Assembly (NCBI GenBank): GCA_028023455.1
Contig: JAQFVV010000141.1
Location: forward strand, 3,206,080 to 3,270,079
Direction of reading: 5' to 3'
DNA from: Epiperipatus broadwayi
Taxonomy: Eukaryota > Onychophora > Udeonychophora > Euonychophora > Peripatidae
Length of the DNA: 64,000 nucleotides
Shown here in pieces: positions 23,876-37,439 of this stretch. A program made the translations under genes and the position numbers. The notes under the pieces were generated by a model. That model made no database searches and was not told the DNA's origin. It was given only the letters and a program-made list of their open reading frames with translations. Every line of letters starts with the position of its first letter. Positions within the stretch are counted from its first letter, which is position 1.

Positions 23876-24938
23876 CAACAGTCAATGATTTTTTTAAAGT
23901 CAATAACATAATAGAGAATTTGATGCTTAACACCATTAAATATATATTTACAAAATGTTTTACTAACATTTTATAATAGTTTGAAGGGTGAAAACTTTCT
24001 ATTACCATTATCAAAATACTATGCTGGACTATTCAAAAAATTATGCAAACGTCTTTTTATTATAAATATTGAGGCAGTTAAAATACTGATGTTAATGCAT
24101 ATGAAAATAAATATTTTTTTATTTGGCCTGTTTTTGAATATATAAATTTAAACTGATTTTTTTACGCTATTACTATTATTATTATTATCACAACTTAGAG
24201 CTATTTTATGCGTATCTATAAATTATTAATAACACTTTATATAATAAAATATTGATCAAATTTAACTATTTTTATTTTTTTCTTATTGTTATATTTGCAT
24301 TGTAGATTGGTACAAAACTTTATTAGCATAGTAATTATAATTCATCTTTGTAAAGGTTTATGTAAATATAAATAAATATGTTAACTACAATACAAATCTA
24401 AAAAAAAAAAAAAAAAGAGAATGTTTTTAATTTAATTTACAAATAAATAATAATGCATATACTAAGCTGAAACACATTTTTCATATTAAAATACATAACT
24501 CCCTATGAATGCAAAAACCCACCTAATGTGATATTAGCAATACACATCTATATAATAAAGACATATACATTCAATTTTTCTTCACCTCTAATAAAAAGTG
24601 ACGTTATTGAAGCAAATAATTCATTAGCGGAAAAAATTGTTTGTTTATAATTTTAAATCATAAATCTGAAAACTAATATATATAAAGATCGAAATTAATT
24701 TTAATTAATGCATTTTTAATTATTTTTAAATGTCAATAATTTATTGACTGTTAGTAAATATCTGAAGATTAATTTCCATTATTGATTACTGGAAATAAAA
24801 AAATAATTAATAAAGTATTTAATTTTATTAACTTTAAAAACAAATTACAATAAATATTTTAGATATTTAATGCTATTTCATTAATTACCAAGTAAATATA
24901 TTTAAATTATTTCATCTGATCCCAGAGTAGTAGTAGCA
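23873..24938. other. AT-rich non-coding DNA
   Basis: Contains an A15 run near 24400 and nothing else recognised. Confidence 0.45.
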
Positions 24939-24948
24939 TCATCATCAT

Positions 24949-24993
<45 letters not shown>

Positions 24994-24998
24994 TATTA

Positions 24999-25042
<44 letters not shown>

Positions 25043-25096
25043 TTTATTATCATTATTATTATTATTATTATTATTATGATGATGATGATGATTATT
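24939..25096. repeat. Compound (ATC)n/(ATT)n microsatellite
   Basis: Blocks of TCA, then ATT with single T and C interruptions, then GAT and ATT. The Asp/Asn repeat frame read from it (24902-25204, minus) is not a gene. It abuts the 5'-truncated LINE that follows. Confidence 0.9.
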
Positions 25097-25108
25097 ATTA
25101 TTATTTAA

Positions 25109-26358
25109 TGGTGATATCTGATCATATTGCTCATGCCTTATCTGATCAGAAGAAATTAGATGTTGTATATTTTGATATGACTCAGGCATTTGACTAAGTT
25201 CCATATATTAGACTTTTATATAAACTTAAAATGTTGGGTGTTAGTCCTCATTTAGTTGAGTGGTTTTCTAATTATTTGAGGGGTGGTAAATCTTATGTGC
25301 ATATGGATAGAACAAATTCTCTTTTTTTTAATAATATGATAGATATTCCTCAGGGTGGAATATTAGCACCATTACTTTTTAATGTTTATATATGTGATCT
25401 TGATCATTGCATAAAAAATATTATGATACTTATGCTGATGATTGTAAGTTATTTAAAAGAATTATTACTTATAGTGATTATATTGAGGTTCAAAAGGATA
25501 TAGATAGTTTTATTATATGGTGTAGGTATAACAATATGGAGATTAACATTCATAAAACATGCATTGTTTCCTATACTAATAAAACTGAAAAATCTGTTTA
25601 TCAATATAAAATTGAGAATGGAGTTATTAAGTATAAAAAGATGTATCTGATTTAGGAATTATATTTTGTAGTAATTTTACTTTTAATGCACATATTAAAT
25701 ATATTATTAATAAAGCATACAGAAAGATGGGCTGTATTTTGAGATATGGGAGAGATTTATCTATTTCCATAAAATATAGGTTATTTTTTTCTCTTGTTGT
25801 TACACTTTTGGAATATAATTCTTGTATATGGAACTTCAATCTGATTAATATTCAGTCTAAAATATATAATATTGAAAAAAGATTTAATAAATTAATAATG
25901 GGTGAATGTCAAATTGTTAAAACAGTATTGAAAGAAAGGAGAATATTGAAAGATATATTGTTGAAAAAGTTGATTGTTGGGGAAATTGATGTCAGTAACT
26001 GTATATCAAAAATAGAATTGAAAGTACCTTGTCGTTTATTAAGAGAAATGCAAACTCTCAAGGTTAGTATATGTAAAAATACTTTCTTTAGTAAGTCAGT
26101 TATTAATAGATTGCAAATAGTATATAATCTAACATTTAATAATATTGATATTTTTTGTCATCAATTTGTTATGAATGTTAGAAAACAACTAAATTTATAA
26201 TTATTAATGTATATATAATCTTATGTATGTAGTTTGTATTTGCTTATAGTTGTTGTTTTGTTTTTTTTAATTATTATTGTTTTTTTTTGTTTTCTTTATT
26301 GTGTATTTCTGTTAAAGTGTAAACGTTAAAATGCACATAATAAATGGATATTGAATTA
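25109..26358 (+). pseudogene. Jockey/CR1-like LINE, 3' half of ORF2
   Basis: Plus-strand reverse transcriptase begins inside motif A (VYFDMTQAFD then TAA at 25195-25197, where such elements have a charged residue), continues through GVSPHLVEWFSNYLRG, IPQGGILAPLLFNVYI and, after a frameshift near 25410, DTYADDCKLFK with the catalytic YADD. A second frameshift lies near 25640. The thumb and C-terminal region (25727-26200) is open and ends NVRKQLNL. A 3' UTR leads to a (ATT)n tail starting at 26359. The element is 5'-truncated at a microsatellite. Clade is inferred from motif spelling only. Confidence 0.85.
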
Positions 26359-26637
<279 letters not shown>

Positions 26638-29600
26638 GTTTCAAAAGGCCTTTATTGTCTCAAAAGAATTACAAATTTTGCATTTACACAGTTTGTCTAC
26701 GTATAATTTCCTGGATTGTCCATTATCCTTTGAACGCCATTAGCAAACAATTACTTATAACAGAAGGGAAAAAATTGTTGCTAAATTGTCCTTGTTGCTA
26801 TTTTGACATGCATATCCTTCTAAGTTTTTTTATAATGTTTAATTTCCTCAATTCACTATAACATAGATCTAATCTTAAGTAATGACCAGGTTGCTGCATA
26901 AATGTCAGGTCTGGCCAGTTTCTTATCCCTTTTCTGTATTATTTCAAGTTTATTTGAAAAAGTAGCTGGATGTCTCCTGAAATTGTTACCAATTAGGAAA
27001 GTGCATCTAGTACACCAGTATGCATATAGCACAAAGGTTGCTGCCCTGACACTTGGTGTTAATCCCTCTCTAAATGCAGAAATTAATTGATGCATTGTTA
27101 CATTAGACTTCCTGTAACTGCTAGTTATGAGATTTCTTATCTGCCTAAGTCCCTCACAGTGATATAGCAGATGTGATAGGGTTTCCTCATCTCGATAGCA
27201 TAACCCACAAAAGGGATCAATTGACGTATACAGTCTTTTATGGCAAAGAAAATATGTGGTAGATAATGCAGATAGATTAAGTTTTATTAGAAAATTGAAA
27301 AACTTTGGTTCTAAGGCCCATCATTTATACCTTTTAACCAATTGTTTATTATTAATTCCCAGTATTGGTTCTAAAGCAATTGTGTTATTATCTTCATGTA
27401 TTAGTTCATAAATTTCCCAGTATTTGTATTTATTAATAAATTGCTCTAGGATTTTTGATTCTGTTTTACAAAGATGTATTAATTGTTCAAAATATGATAA
27501 TTTTTTTGGTGGTGGTTTATCAGTTTGAATGACCTCTATGAGCTGCTTAATTTTTGGAAATTGTTTAACAATATCAATTATATTGTTCCTCATTCTCTGA
27601 TTTGCAAAAATACCAATATCATGTAACCCCAAACCATTTTTATTCAGTGGCTGACATACTTTTGCCATTGATATTGCCACGACTTTCCTTGACCATACCA
27701 CTGGCATAAAGTAAACTATCTTAGTCATCATCAAACTATTAATCAATTGAATCTTAGAATATACTGACATATAGGTATTGGATAGAGAGTCTGCTATTTT
27801 CTGTATTTCATTTTTCAATTTGTTCTGCAAATGACATCTCACTCCAGTAGTCCCTAGATGGAATGGAAATCCAAGGAATGAGCCTGACTTTGCCTGGAAA
27901 ATGGATGTACATGGCCTTCCCGTGAATATAGTCCATGCTGATGTTTTTTCTGGATTGAAAGTTTAAATTCCTTTGAGTATTCTTCTAAAATCATCTGTAG
28001 TTTTGGTATCTGCCTTTTTGATTTCAGGAAAACGGTAATATCATCCATGTATGCAATGCAGGTCAATTTTTGACCTGTTCCTGGGATCTCCATTCCCACA
28101 AAGGCCTGTTGTAATCGGACAAGAAGGGGATTTATATATAAAATAAATTTGATGGCACTAAGTGGAGACCCTTGTGAAAGTGATTTAGTTGGTGTGAAGG
28201 CTGATAAATTTCTGCCATTTAGAGTAATGTGAAGCTCACGATTTAAGAGTAAATTTGTTATAACATATATATGTGATTTTGGCATTTCAGTGTCATTCAA
28301 TATCTCAACAGTGTAGATATATCAACATTGTCAAAAGCCGAAGCAATATCCAGCTGTACAACAATCGGGACATATCTTTTCTTGTCTCTAACTGATGTCA
28401 AAATAGCCTTAAATAACATAGCAGCTTGTGTGGTAGATGAATGTTTTTTAGCAAATTGAGCTGGTGAAATCATCGGTAAAATAAATGGTTCTATTTTATC
28501 TTTAATTACTTTCTCTAAAATCTTTATGGGCAATGGACCCACTGATATTGGCCTTATCTCTGATAACAAAGGAATGGGCTTCTTTTTTTTTATTAAACAG
28601 CATGATCGCAATTGTATTAACTCCCTCCATTGTTATTATTCCCTGCGATAAATAATTTGCCAGCTGACACAGGCATTTTCTAGTCAGCTTGTCAAGGTGT
28701 TTTAATATAAACAGTGGAATTCCAGGGCTTCCTGGGTGACAGTTGTTGTCCATTTTATTCGTTTTCATTATAAAATCATCTATAGTATATGGTGATTCAG
28801 TCTCTGCCATTCCAAATACATTTGCTGCTATTGTATCAATTTTCCTGGTCCCAGCTTATCTTTAAAATAGTTAAGAATTGGTAAGATCATATTATTTCCA
28901 GTAAATGTTTCATTGTTTTTTTTAATTGCTAATGGCACTTTGATTTCAGGTCCCCTCCCTAATGCCCATCTAATATATTTCCGAGTCCATGTGTGTTGAT
29001 GCATTAGGTATATTCTACTTTTTTTATTTTTTAAATAGCTCTTCAGTGTTTCACATGCTTTGTTATAAGCATTTGTTAGTATATGTATACGTTTCTGTGT
29101 GTGTTGATTAGGGGTTATGGCCACAATACATTTATGAATTTGTTATGCAAGCTTCAACAACCCTGAAGGAGGTGGCTGATTTTTCACTATATGATTAATG
29201 TTAAATGACAGGACATTAATGTAAGCTAAATATTGCTGTATTGGGTTAAAGGTCATTGAAAGAATCTTATTCCATATAATATAAGTCTCTGAAAAAATAA
29301 ATTCGGGTGTTAAGGTTGGAATCGACATTCTTATTGTTCTAGTTAATTGCAGTGTAGAGACTTGTATATTACTGAGGTCAATTAATATGAACTGAGCTGA
29401 GTGATCATAAATTGCTGATGGGATTAACTTCATGCTTATTAGATGATGAAACACTGGAGAGTAAAAACAAAGATCAATTAATGTTAAAAATTGGCCATTA
29501 TGAAATGAAACAGCATCTTCAGGTAAATAACCCCTTGCACTCATCAATGGAATTGATAATTTATGTATCCACTTATTTACAAACTCATCATATATTACAT

Positions 29601-30033
29601 TGCAGTCTCCAATCAAAATTGTTGGATTAGCTGTAGATCCCAGTGTTGAATTAATTGTGGCAATTATTGTATTTATTTTATATTTTTGCAATGGCATATA
29701 AACAAAGATTACATTTATTTTAATTATTTTGTGAAATAAAGTAACGATTAATAGATTTGCATCAATGTATATGATTTGAAAATTGGTAAACTGGCAAGCA
29801 GTAGCTATCAAAAGACCTATCCTGGCTGATGGAGAGGTAGAGTCTCTTGAACCTGCAACAAAGCCCTCACTATTTAGAAATTTTGCTGGATCAATTTGTG
29901 ACCCTGCATAAATTTTGGTTTCAAGCAGTCCCATTATATGAGGTTTTGTTTCCTTGATTCATTGTTTCAACTTAAATATTTTTTATATTGAATTCAAACC
30001 CCGTACATTAAAAGAAGCAATTTTAATTTTCAT
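26638..30033 (-). pseudogene. ORF2 of a two-ORF LINE (endonuclease and reverse transcriptase)
   Basis: Starts at ATG 30031-30033 with MKIKIASFNVRGLNS, the N-terminal motif of an APE-type endonuclease. Stops follow at 29983-29985 and 29959-29961, then GLLETK, LIGDCN (usually GDFN), LIDLCF and YDHSAQF. The RT has EIRPISVGPLP, VVQLDIASAFDNV (motif A), SLSQGSPLSAIKFILYINPL (motif B) and AYMDDITVFLK (motif C). A C-terminal zinc motif, DPFCGLCYRDEETLSHLLYHC, lies at about 27155-27225. Several frameshifts occur (near 28815, 28590, 28300, 27950) and an in-frame stop at 29143-29145. The 3' end reads AATAAAGGCCTTTTGAAAC then (AAT)n. Motifs fit the L1/Tx1 side of LINE diversity; clade not certain. Confidence 0.85.
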
Positions 30034-30092
30034 TTATAAAGATTTACTTTTTACTTTGAATTTATTTAAATTTACTTTATCTTTAATTATCC

Positions 30093-30410
30093 TTATTTTA
30101 GGCTGTCTATCAATTGTAAATCTTGAGCATCTTCAAACTCACTTTCAGTTTCAACATCAGTATATCTGTCCATTTGATACCTGTTCTCCTGTGTCATCAA
30201 ACATAACCTCTCCTAATTTTAGTTTTTTTCCCGTTTTCCTGTTTTTTGGGGGTCTTCCTGGCTTTCTCTTCTGTTCACTATTAACCTGAGTAACTTGCTG
30301 CATATTTGGCATTATTGTCTGAGTAATCTTAGTATTCGTATTGTTCTTAGTTCTTTGTTTTTTAGATAATTCCAGTTCTTCATCCAAATTCATATTCTCT
30401 TCATAATATT
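30093..30410 (-). pseudogene. Small AT-hook frame upstream of ORF2
   Basis: Reads MNLDEELELSKKQR..., then an AT-hook core KRKPGRPPKNRKTGKKLKL, and after a one-base shift near 30160 an acidic end TDVETESEFEDAQDLQLID with a stop at about 30093. It ends 60 bases before ORF2. It is most simply the C-terminal end of ORF1, separated from the rest (32381-33661) by the inserted LTR-like repeat, which would give an ORF1 protein with a DNA-binding tail. It could instead be a separate small frame. Confidence 0.5.
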
Positions 30411-30439
30411 GCTTCCCATTTTAACAGCCAATGAAAAAA

Positions 30440-32377
30440 GCCTTAAACGTATCCGCACTACACGGGCGCCATCTAGGCATTTGAACCTAGAAAAATTTAT
30501 ATAGTAGGCTGATACATAAGTTAAGATTCAAAAAATTTTCTTATATATATTATTCTGACCGTTTTCCCAAGGTCACTAGCTCATAGAGTAGCAGAGATTT
30601 TAAACATTTATAAGTTTCACTAGATTTCTATTCTCAAAGTATATATTAAATATTTAGAATAATAAAATAAAAGAAGCCACTGCCAGTAATTAACACACAA
30701 ATAGATTTATTTTTAAACGCACATTTAAAATTGAGGAATAAATTTATTTTTTAGATTGTAACATTAATATTTTTTTTAAAATTTAAATTACTATTTTACA
30801 TAGATCACACAGATGGATATTTAAATTATATTTTACTTTAGCATGTCGAGCATAGATATTCTACATAAAATTTTTTTCACTTAAAAACTTATCAAAACAT
30901 TCATTCAATCTCAGACTAAAAGTTCATAGTCAACCCAATGCCTGCTTCCAGATATATAGTCGCAATCGATGCAATATGAAGATGCTAGCATAAAACCACG
31001 CAGCAAGGAATGTGCATCTGACAGCGTGATATTATTTGAAGGAAATGATCTGTGTCTAGAACAGGAAAGTGCATCTGTCAGACTAAGGAATCATGTATAT
31101 ATATATATATATATATATTTTTTAAAGAGTGCTACTTATGAGGGGAAAGCAGTCTTTCTGCTGACTTATAAATCCCTGTCCATAGAGCTAGAAGGGGTTA
31201 ATGGTGCAAGAAATACATCTGCAACCATTGCAATGGTATGACTGCCTCTTTGGGGTCATGCATTCAGGTGGGCACATTGCCCTGTATGCTAAACATGCTT
31301 CACATTACATTAATATAAACGTCTATATATCTCTCCACTAGCACTGACACAACCACGAAACAAATAGCCTGAAATTAAAATCCCTTAAATTAAACATAAA
31401 CGAACTTAAACATAGTTATTAATCTTTATCTATGCAGCTATCTACACCCAACTTTAATACATTTTAGTTAAAACATAATACACACACAAAAAAAAAAAAT
31501 GAAATGGAAATGATTGCTTAAACATCTACATAAAAAAATATCAATAATTGAATTTGCATTCTTTAAGTCAGATAAGAGTTCTTATTTTCAGTTATTAATT
31601 ACTTGCAATTTTAGGAAAGTTCTTATTAGATAGACACAATAGTTCATACTTTACGGATTTAATAGATTGAGAAGTCCATCTTCGTGATCACTTTCGGTAG
31701 ATTTTGTCCTTTTTTGAAATGAAACTGCGACTTGCCATGCATTTGGTCAGGAACTGTCATCCAGAGGCCTCAGCTGGTTTGTCCGGAAAATTAAATTTAT
31801 TGTAGACTTCCACATCGTGAAAATCTGCAATATAGCTAGTTATAACGATCTATTCGTAGTCAACTCTAAGATAACAATTATAATAATAATTTGGCTTTTA
31901 TATTTTTATTAGTCTCTTCTCATTAGATCTTGAGATTCAAACGGCAAGACGTCACTAATCCTCTGGTGTTTCAATTACGGTCCGTGCTGACATTTTTGGT
32001 GTTTGCATTGGTCCTTTAATTTCTTTGTACTCTCTTTAATTTATTTTAAATGCCTCAAGGGACAGTTTGTTTTTGAACAATCATTTAATTAATAAGACAA
32101 TCATTTCCATTTTCTAAGATTATAGAAATCAACATTATTTCTATTTCCAAAAATATCAAATCTTTATATCTTTACTTTTTTTACAAAAAAAAAAAACTTT
32201 CAAATATTTTTATTTTTTTTTTAAATAGTTTTTAAAGTTGCCCATCATGCGATCTATATATATTAAACAACTTTTAAGTTTCAGTTTTTAAGTTTTTTTC
32301 TTTGTAATAAATCAATTTTTATTTGCGATCTTTTTATTTTGATTTTAAAATAATGTAACGGTATATATTCCGTTACA
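30440..32377 (-). mobile_element. LTR-like repeat, copy A (inserted in the LINE)
   Basis: In minus orientation it begins TGTAACGG-TATATATT-CCGTTACA (32354-32377) and runs to 'aaatgcctagatggcgccc' near 30466. Copy B at 38763-40835 is collinear but diverged: shared blocks include 'taattactggcagtggct', 'ggttcaaatgccta' and 'tggcgccc'. The TG start, terminal palindrome and a TGGCGCCC word matching the start of a tRNA-Lys primer site suggest a 5' LTR plus primer site. No protein frame is present; a (TA)n lies at 31098-31117. Confidence 0.6.
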
Positions 32378-32380
32378 CCA

Positions 32381-33661
32381 TCAACATTTTTTTAATGTGT
32401 GTTTGTCTATATTTTTTTCTAAAGCTTTAACCATATGCACTTGTATATCATTCCCTTTTTTTTCTTTTACTTTTGTATTATTTATCTTAAGGTACACTTT
32501 TTCCTCCAACCTTAATGAAGAATCTGGAATCTCCCCAATTTTGCTATCATCATTATTTACATTTGCAGTTTTATTTTCTTGCTTATCTGTATTCATATGT
32601 GTTTGGATAGAATTTTTCCTTTTCACTTCCTTGAGTTCCCACATCCGATGTCAGTATTTGCTTTACATCTCTTTGTTTATAGCTTGTTTTCTTTCGTAGT
32701 CTTTCTTCTGATAAATCAAATCCTTTGTTATTTCCGTTCTTTGGACAGTCTATAATCAAATGGCTTCTTTCTCCACAGCCAAAACATTGTGGTCTTAGCC
32801 CTTTAATGTTTAAGTATAATACTGCTCCCTGATCCATAATTTGCCTTGGAATTTCTTCTGGTTTAATATGCTGGTGCAGCTTTATCTTAAAATCATAACT
32901 GTTGGTGTATATAAGTGTTGGTGTATCATTGCACAAGATTTGCTTAATGTATATTGCATGCCCAAATGGTTGGACCATACTTTTGAAATCACGAATGCTA
33001 AACCCAAAATACGCATTTTTAATGATTCCTGAGCAATAATTTTGCAGATTTTCATCAACAACAATCATTATGTATCCCCCAATTGTTTTTATTTGTGATT
33101 TAAATCTCATTTTTTTGATTTTCATTGAAAAATTGTATAGCTATATATCGCGAGTTTGAATGTTCACCGATTTCTGAGATTGAATCCCATAAGTTTTCTT
33201 CTGTTAGTTTTTGATATAATAAGTCTTTGTGAAATTTATATAACGTTAGATTTCTATCTGTAATTGCGAGGACTAATGATTTATTATAAAAGAATTTTTT
33301 AAAAGATTCATATAACTTGTTTGGTATTGTGTTATTAAACTGGATGTTTATTTCTTGAATTTCTTCTTCTGTCCAATTATCTTCAGTTTGTTCTGCTATA
33401 TGATTAGGTGTCTCATCTTCATTTTCTAAACTTAGTTCAAAAATGTCTAATGAATTGGCTCTTCTAAATCTGCCTATTTGTTCTTTCCCTCCGTTTTTTT
33501 TTGTTCTCTTGCTGTATAATATTTTCTAATATTGCTTTTTGTGGTTTCATTGCAGCAATATTTGCATAAGATTTTTTTTCCTTACTGGCTTCTGCAACTG
33601 ATTTGACATCTGTATTGTTATTTCTTTTACTAATAATGCAATTGTTATCTGCAGATGCCAT
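32381..33661 (-). pseudogene. ORF1 of the two-ORF LINE
   Basis: Starts MASADNNCIISKRNN at 33661. The frame shifts near 33490 at an A run, continues through an open stretch (RANSLDIFELSLEN... to FFNENQ near 33125), shifts again, and in 32583-33125 shows a zinc knuckle CFGCGERSHLIIDC (C-x2-C-x4-H-x4-C) after an RRM-like region. A last shift near 32600 leads to a lysine-rich end at 32381. ORF1 proteins of this type bind the element RNA. It lies upstream of ORF2 on the same strand. Confidence 0.7.
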
Positions 33662-33845
33662 TTTAACTAGATGACTAGATTTTCTTAGGACAAAATAATA
33701 AAAAAAAAACTTACTTTGTTAACAGCGTCTTTTCTTATAATCGGAAATCGATTATAATTTTCAAAATTATAAGATTTTTAAACTAATAATTAGATTCTGT
33801 TTGCCTTTAATGAAGTACATTCACGAGCTTTTGTAAGTTTATTCC
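33662..33845 (-). other. Probable LINE 5' UTR
   Basis: Sequence between the ORF1 start and the (ATT)n tail of the next LINE. No promoter motif is distinguishable. Confidence 0.35.
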
Positions 33846-34103
<258 letters not shown>

Positions 34104-35255
34104 GCTTTCAAAAAGACATTTTATTGATTCTATAAAAGATTACATCAAAAGTATTTTACATAATTTTGGTATATACATTGATTTATTCTGTTACATAAGA
34201 ATGAATATCTGAATGATATAGTTCAATTTATGGCTTCTTGAGTTGTTTAAATTTTGTGACTTGAATGAGTCTTTAAAATAATTGATAATAATTGGTGTAC
34301 AAGTTGATTTTTTGCAGGTCTCTTTGCAGTTTATAGCTTGTATGCGTATAATTAAAAGTCTGAGAAGCTACTGAAAAAGTTTTTTTCTAGTAATTTTTGT
34401 CAGATCCTTAGTGTTGTGTTATAGCACTGATTGTTCTTTTAGTAGTGACCGACCTTGTTGTAGCATATAAGTGGGGATTTGTTATCATTTTATCTCAGTT
34501 CCTTATTTGCATCAATTTGTTGTGAAAGGTGGCTGGATGCGGCCTGGTGCTATTTCCTATTACAAAAGTAAAACTTTACACCAAAATGTGTATAGTATAA
34601 AAGTGGCCACTCTAATGTTTGGTATTGATTTTTTTTGTATGCGGCTATTATATTTTCAATTGATGTGTTACATTTTCTGTATGTGTCAAAAATTATTTTT
34701 TATGTGTTTGAGTGCTGTACATTGGCATAGCATGAGTTGTAGGGTTTTTTTTGCTCGATGACACAGTCCACAAAAAGGATCTATTGTGAAGTATATTCTC
34801 TTATGATGCAGAAAATAGGTTGTGAGTATGGGAATGAAATTTAATTTTAAAATGAAGTCAAAAAAATTTGTTTTCAGTGCCCATTTTTTATTTTAGTAAT
34901 CTTTTGTTGTTTGTCCCTAACATTGGTGTTACATCATTAATGTTATTTATTTTATTTGAGAGATCATAAATATTCCAATATGTATATTTGTTTGTATTTT
35001 GTTCAGGTATGTTTGCTGTGGTTTTAAATTCATAAATAATTGTTGATATGTATGATTGAGTAGGAGGTGGACGATGAGTTGGAATGATTTTCACAAGGTG
35101 TCTTAGTTTTGGGAATTGCTGTAAAGTGCTAATTATTAGATTTTTTTGTTTTTGGATGTGAAATATGTTGATATTGTGTAACCCTACTCCATTTTTAAGG
35201 AATGGTTGATAGAGCTTTTTTGTTGAAAGTGCTACAGTTTTTTGGACCATAGGAG
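34104..35255 (-). pseudogene. Second LINE of the same family, 3' end only
   Basis: Minus strand reads LYQPFLKNGVGLHNINIF, IPTHRPPPTQSYIS and MLGTNNKRLLK, each a counterpart of 27321-27842 (LNKNGLGLHDIGIF, IQTDKPPPKKLSYF, ILGINNKQLVK). Beyond the stop at 34888 the zinc region DPFCGLCHRAKKTLQ is still recognisable near 34770. The 3' end, CAATAAAATGTCTTTTTGAAA followed by (TAA)n, parallels the first copy. 5'-truncated. Confidence 0.8.
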
Positions 35256-35335
35256 TTTATTACATATGGTTTTTATTTAAAAGCTTTTGAAAAGGATATA
35301 ATCGGTACTTAATAAGTAGTAGTAATAATAATAAT

Positions 35336-35475
35336 AATTTCAATTCAATTCATTTATTTACCGTACAAAACTACAGCATAAAGCCAATTACAGTATTGCA
35401 CCATAACAAATATACAAATACATAAATGAGTTTAAATGACAAATTATTAATATAATTATGTGCCATATTTCAATA
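35336..35475 (-). repeat. Probable LINE 3'-end fragment
   Basis: Minus strand ends AAATAAATGAATTGAATTGAAATTATTATT, similar in style to the end of the plus-strand LINE at 26340-26358 (ATAAATGGATATTGAATTAAATTATT). No coding part is left. Confidence 0.4.
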
Positions 35476-35479
35476 AAAG

Positions 35480-35580
<101 letters not shown>

Positions 35581-36061
35581 GTTGTTATTGTTATTGATTA
35601 GTGTGTGTATATTATAGCCATTATCATTCATTTTTTCAAAATCTACATATGTACTCATATGCACAATATCTAAGGACAAAAGTTCCATATTCCAGTGTCA
35701 ACAGTAGAACGTTTGAAATTTGAGAATTGATGTTAATTATATGTATAATGTTAAATAAATTGTATATTTATATGTGTTTAAATATATTTTATAATTTCTA
35801 TTTAATTAATAAAATCCAAATGACAAATTTCATTTTTATAATAGTTTTATACCACTCTTTCATTGAGTATTTATTATATTTTTTAGAGTTACTGATGCTT
35901 TAGAACCTGAAAGAATACATCCATGTAATTTATTATGAAAATGTAAGTATACATTACTATAAAATTTATCCGGTAATGTTTAAGAAAACAGTATATATAA
36001 TAAATGAAGCTATCGAGCATGGGGAAGATATTGTGAAGTTTTTTAACTTGCATTTTTGTTT

Positions 36062-36062
<1 letters not shown>
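35581..36062. other. AT-rich non-coding DNA
   Basis: Nothing recognised apart from the (TA)n that begins at 36064. Confidence 0.45.

Positions 36063-36063
<1 letters not shown>

Positions 36064-36092
<29 letters not shown>
36064..36092. repeat. (TA)n microsatellite
   Basis: TA run on the left side of Penelope-like locus c; a matching run lies at 36758-36778. Confidence 0.9.
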
Positions 36093-36098
<6 letters not shown>

Positions 36099-36150
36099 AT
36101 ATTATGATTCGATGTCTGTATTTTTAAAACAATATATAATTATATAACTG

Positions 36151-36756
36151 AATATTTGTAAATACAGTAACTAAATAATTAAAAATTTTATCCACTTAGG
36201 AGAGCTTTCGATTATCCCAGTAATCTGTTTCAACTAAAGGTTTGACATGCTAACTTTCTCACAATTCTGTGATCTTAACGTTTGCTGCTTGCCTGTTAAT
36301 TGAGTCCTGTTTATATTTGTATATTAGCATAGCTTCCTTTCTTTTCTTTTATTATTATTTTTTTCAATTTGCAATATTTTTACACTGTTAAAATTGAAGT
36401 CAAAACCATGAATACATGATTTATTATGGTCAGAACAAACAGATGCTGAAATATTACTATCTACTATGCAATTTTGTTTCAATTTCTGAACACGTTTTAA
36501 TAATAGAAAGTGTTCTTTAGTTCTTTTTTCCAATGTACATCTAGATTCACCTATATATCCACTGCCACACCTACATATCCATTTATAAATGCCCCAATTT
36601 TTATTTATAAATGAGGTTTTATCTTTGGAGTTATTTATTAATTGTGGAAAAGTTAGCATGTCAAAGGTTTAGTTGACACCAATTACTGGGATAATCGAAA
36701 GTACTCCTAAGTGGATAAAATTTTTAGTTATTTAGTTACTGTATTTACAAATATTT
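36151..36756 (-). mobile_element. Penelope-like element with inverted ends (locus c)
   Basis: Left arm 36151-36269 and right arm 36640-36756 are inverted copies, sharing 'aaatacagtaactaaat', 'attttatccacttaggag', 'cgattatcccagtaat' and 'gacatgctaacttt'. Between them is a minus-strand endonuclease frame whose 3' end runs into the left arm. The right arm is thus an inverted copy of the element's last 120 bases. Confidence 0.8.
36250..36659 (-). pseudogene. GIY-YIG endonuclease of Penelope-like locus c
   Basis: Reads WGIYKWICRCGSGYIGES with the full GIY and YIG motifs, then CTLEKRTKEHF with the conserved Arg and His. After the stop at 36324 a shifted frame continues EAMLIYKYKQDSIN, the usual C-terminal block of these enzymes. 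The Cys pair between the two motifs (C-x-C) is characteristic of the Penelope version. The first codons (MLTFPQ) overlap the inverted arm and may not be native protein. Confidence 0.82.
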
Positions 36757-36779
36757 GTTATATATATATATATATATTG

Positions 36780-37439
36780 AAACTTATATGTTTCCTCATA
36801 TAAATATTCATAAGATTCCCCCCCCCATTCAAAAATGTCTAGCGTGATTCAGTCTAATTGGAAACGCAATAAAGTTGTGATTCGTTAAAAATGAAAAATA
36901 AAATCATATTTTTGATTTTTAGTATTGATGGATTTAAATAAAATGTTATATCGTCTTATTTTTTTTTTTTTTTATCTGTCTCAATAAAAAAAAAAAAAAA
37001 TTAATTATCCAATCATTAAAAAGAACGAAAAAAGACACTTGAGTTAAACTGAGGCAGTATTCAAATTAGACACGTCGTTGGAAGAAAAAGAACTTTTTTT
37101 CTTCTCTCGTTTTACACAGAGAGGCAGAACTTATTAAATTTTTTGTTTTAAAAAAAAAAGTGTATTACTTAATTCTTCTGACGCATTAAAATATAGTTTT
37201 AACAAAAAGTAAAAATGGAAAAAGAAAGCTTTACTAGAAGAATTATAATGTTAATGGGGTAATTTAGCAGCTTCAATCTTTCCACGCTATGCCATGACTT
37301 TCCATCGATGAAATAACCCGCATTCTTTTGAATAAAATGGACTGTAAAACTGGAAGGTAATTTTTATAAAATACTAAAACATATTTATCATATGTTATGA
37401 AGTGAATTTATGAAACGGTTGCATACATTTTGTTTAATA
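36780..37439. other. AT-rich non-coding DNA
   Basis: Holds short homopolymers (C8 near 36820, T and A runs near 36960-37000). No gene recognised. Confidence 0.4.

Noticed and set aside
24902-25204. Minus-strand frame with long Asn, His and Asp runs.
   Set aside because: It is a translation of the ATC/ATT microsatellite and has no non-repeat domain.
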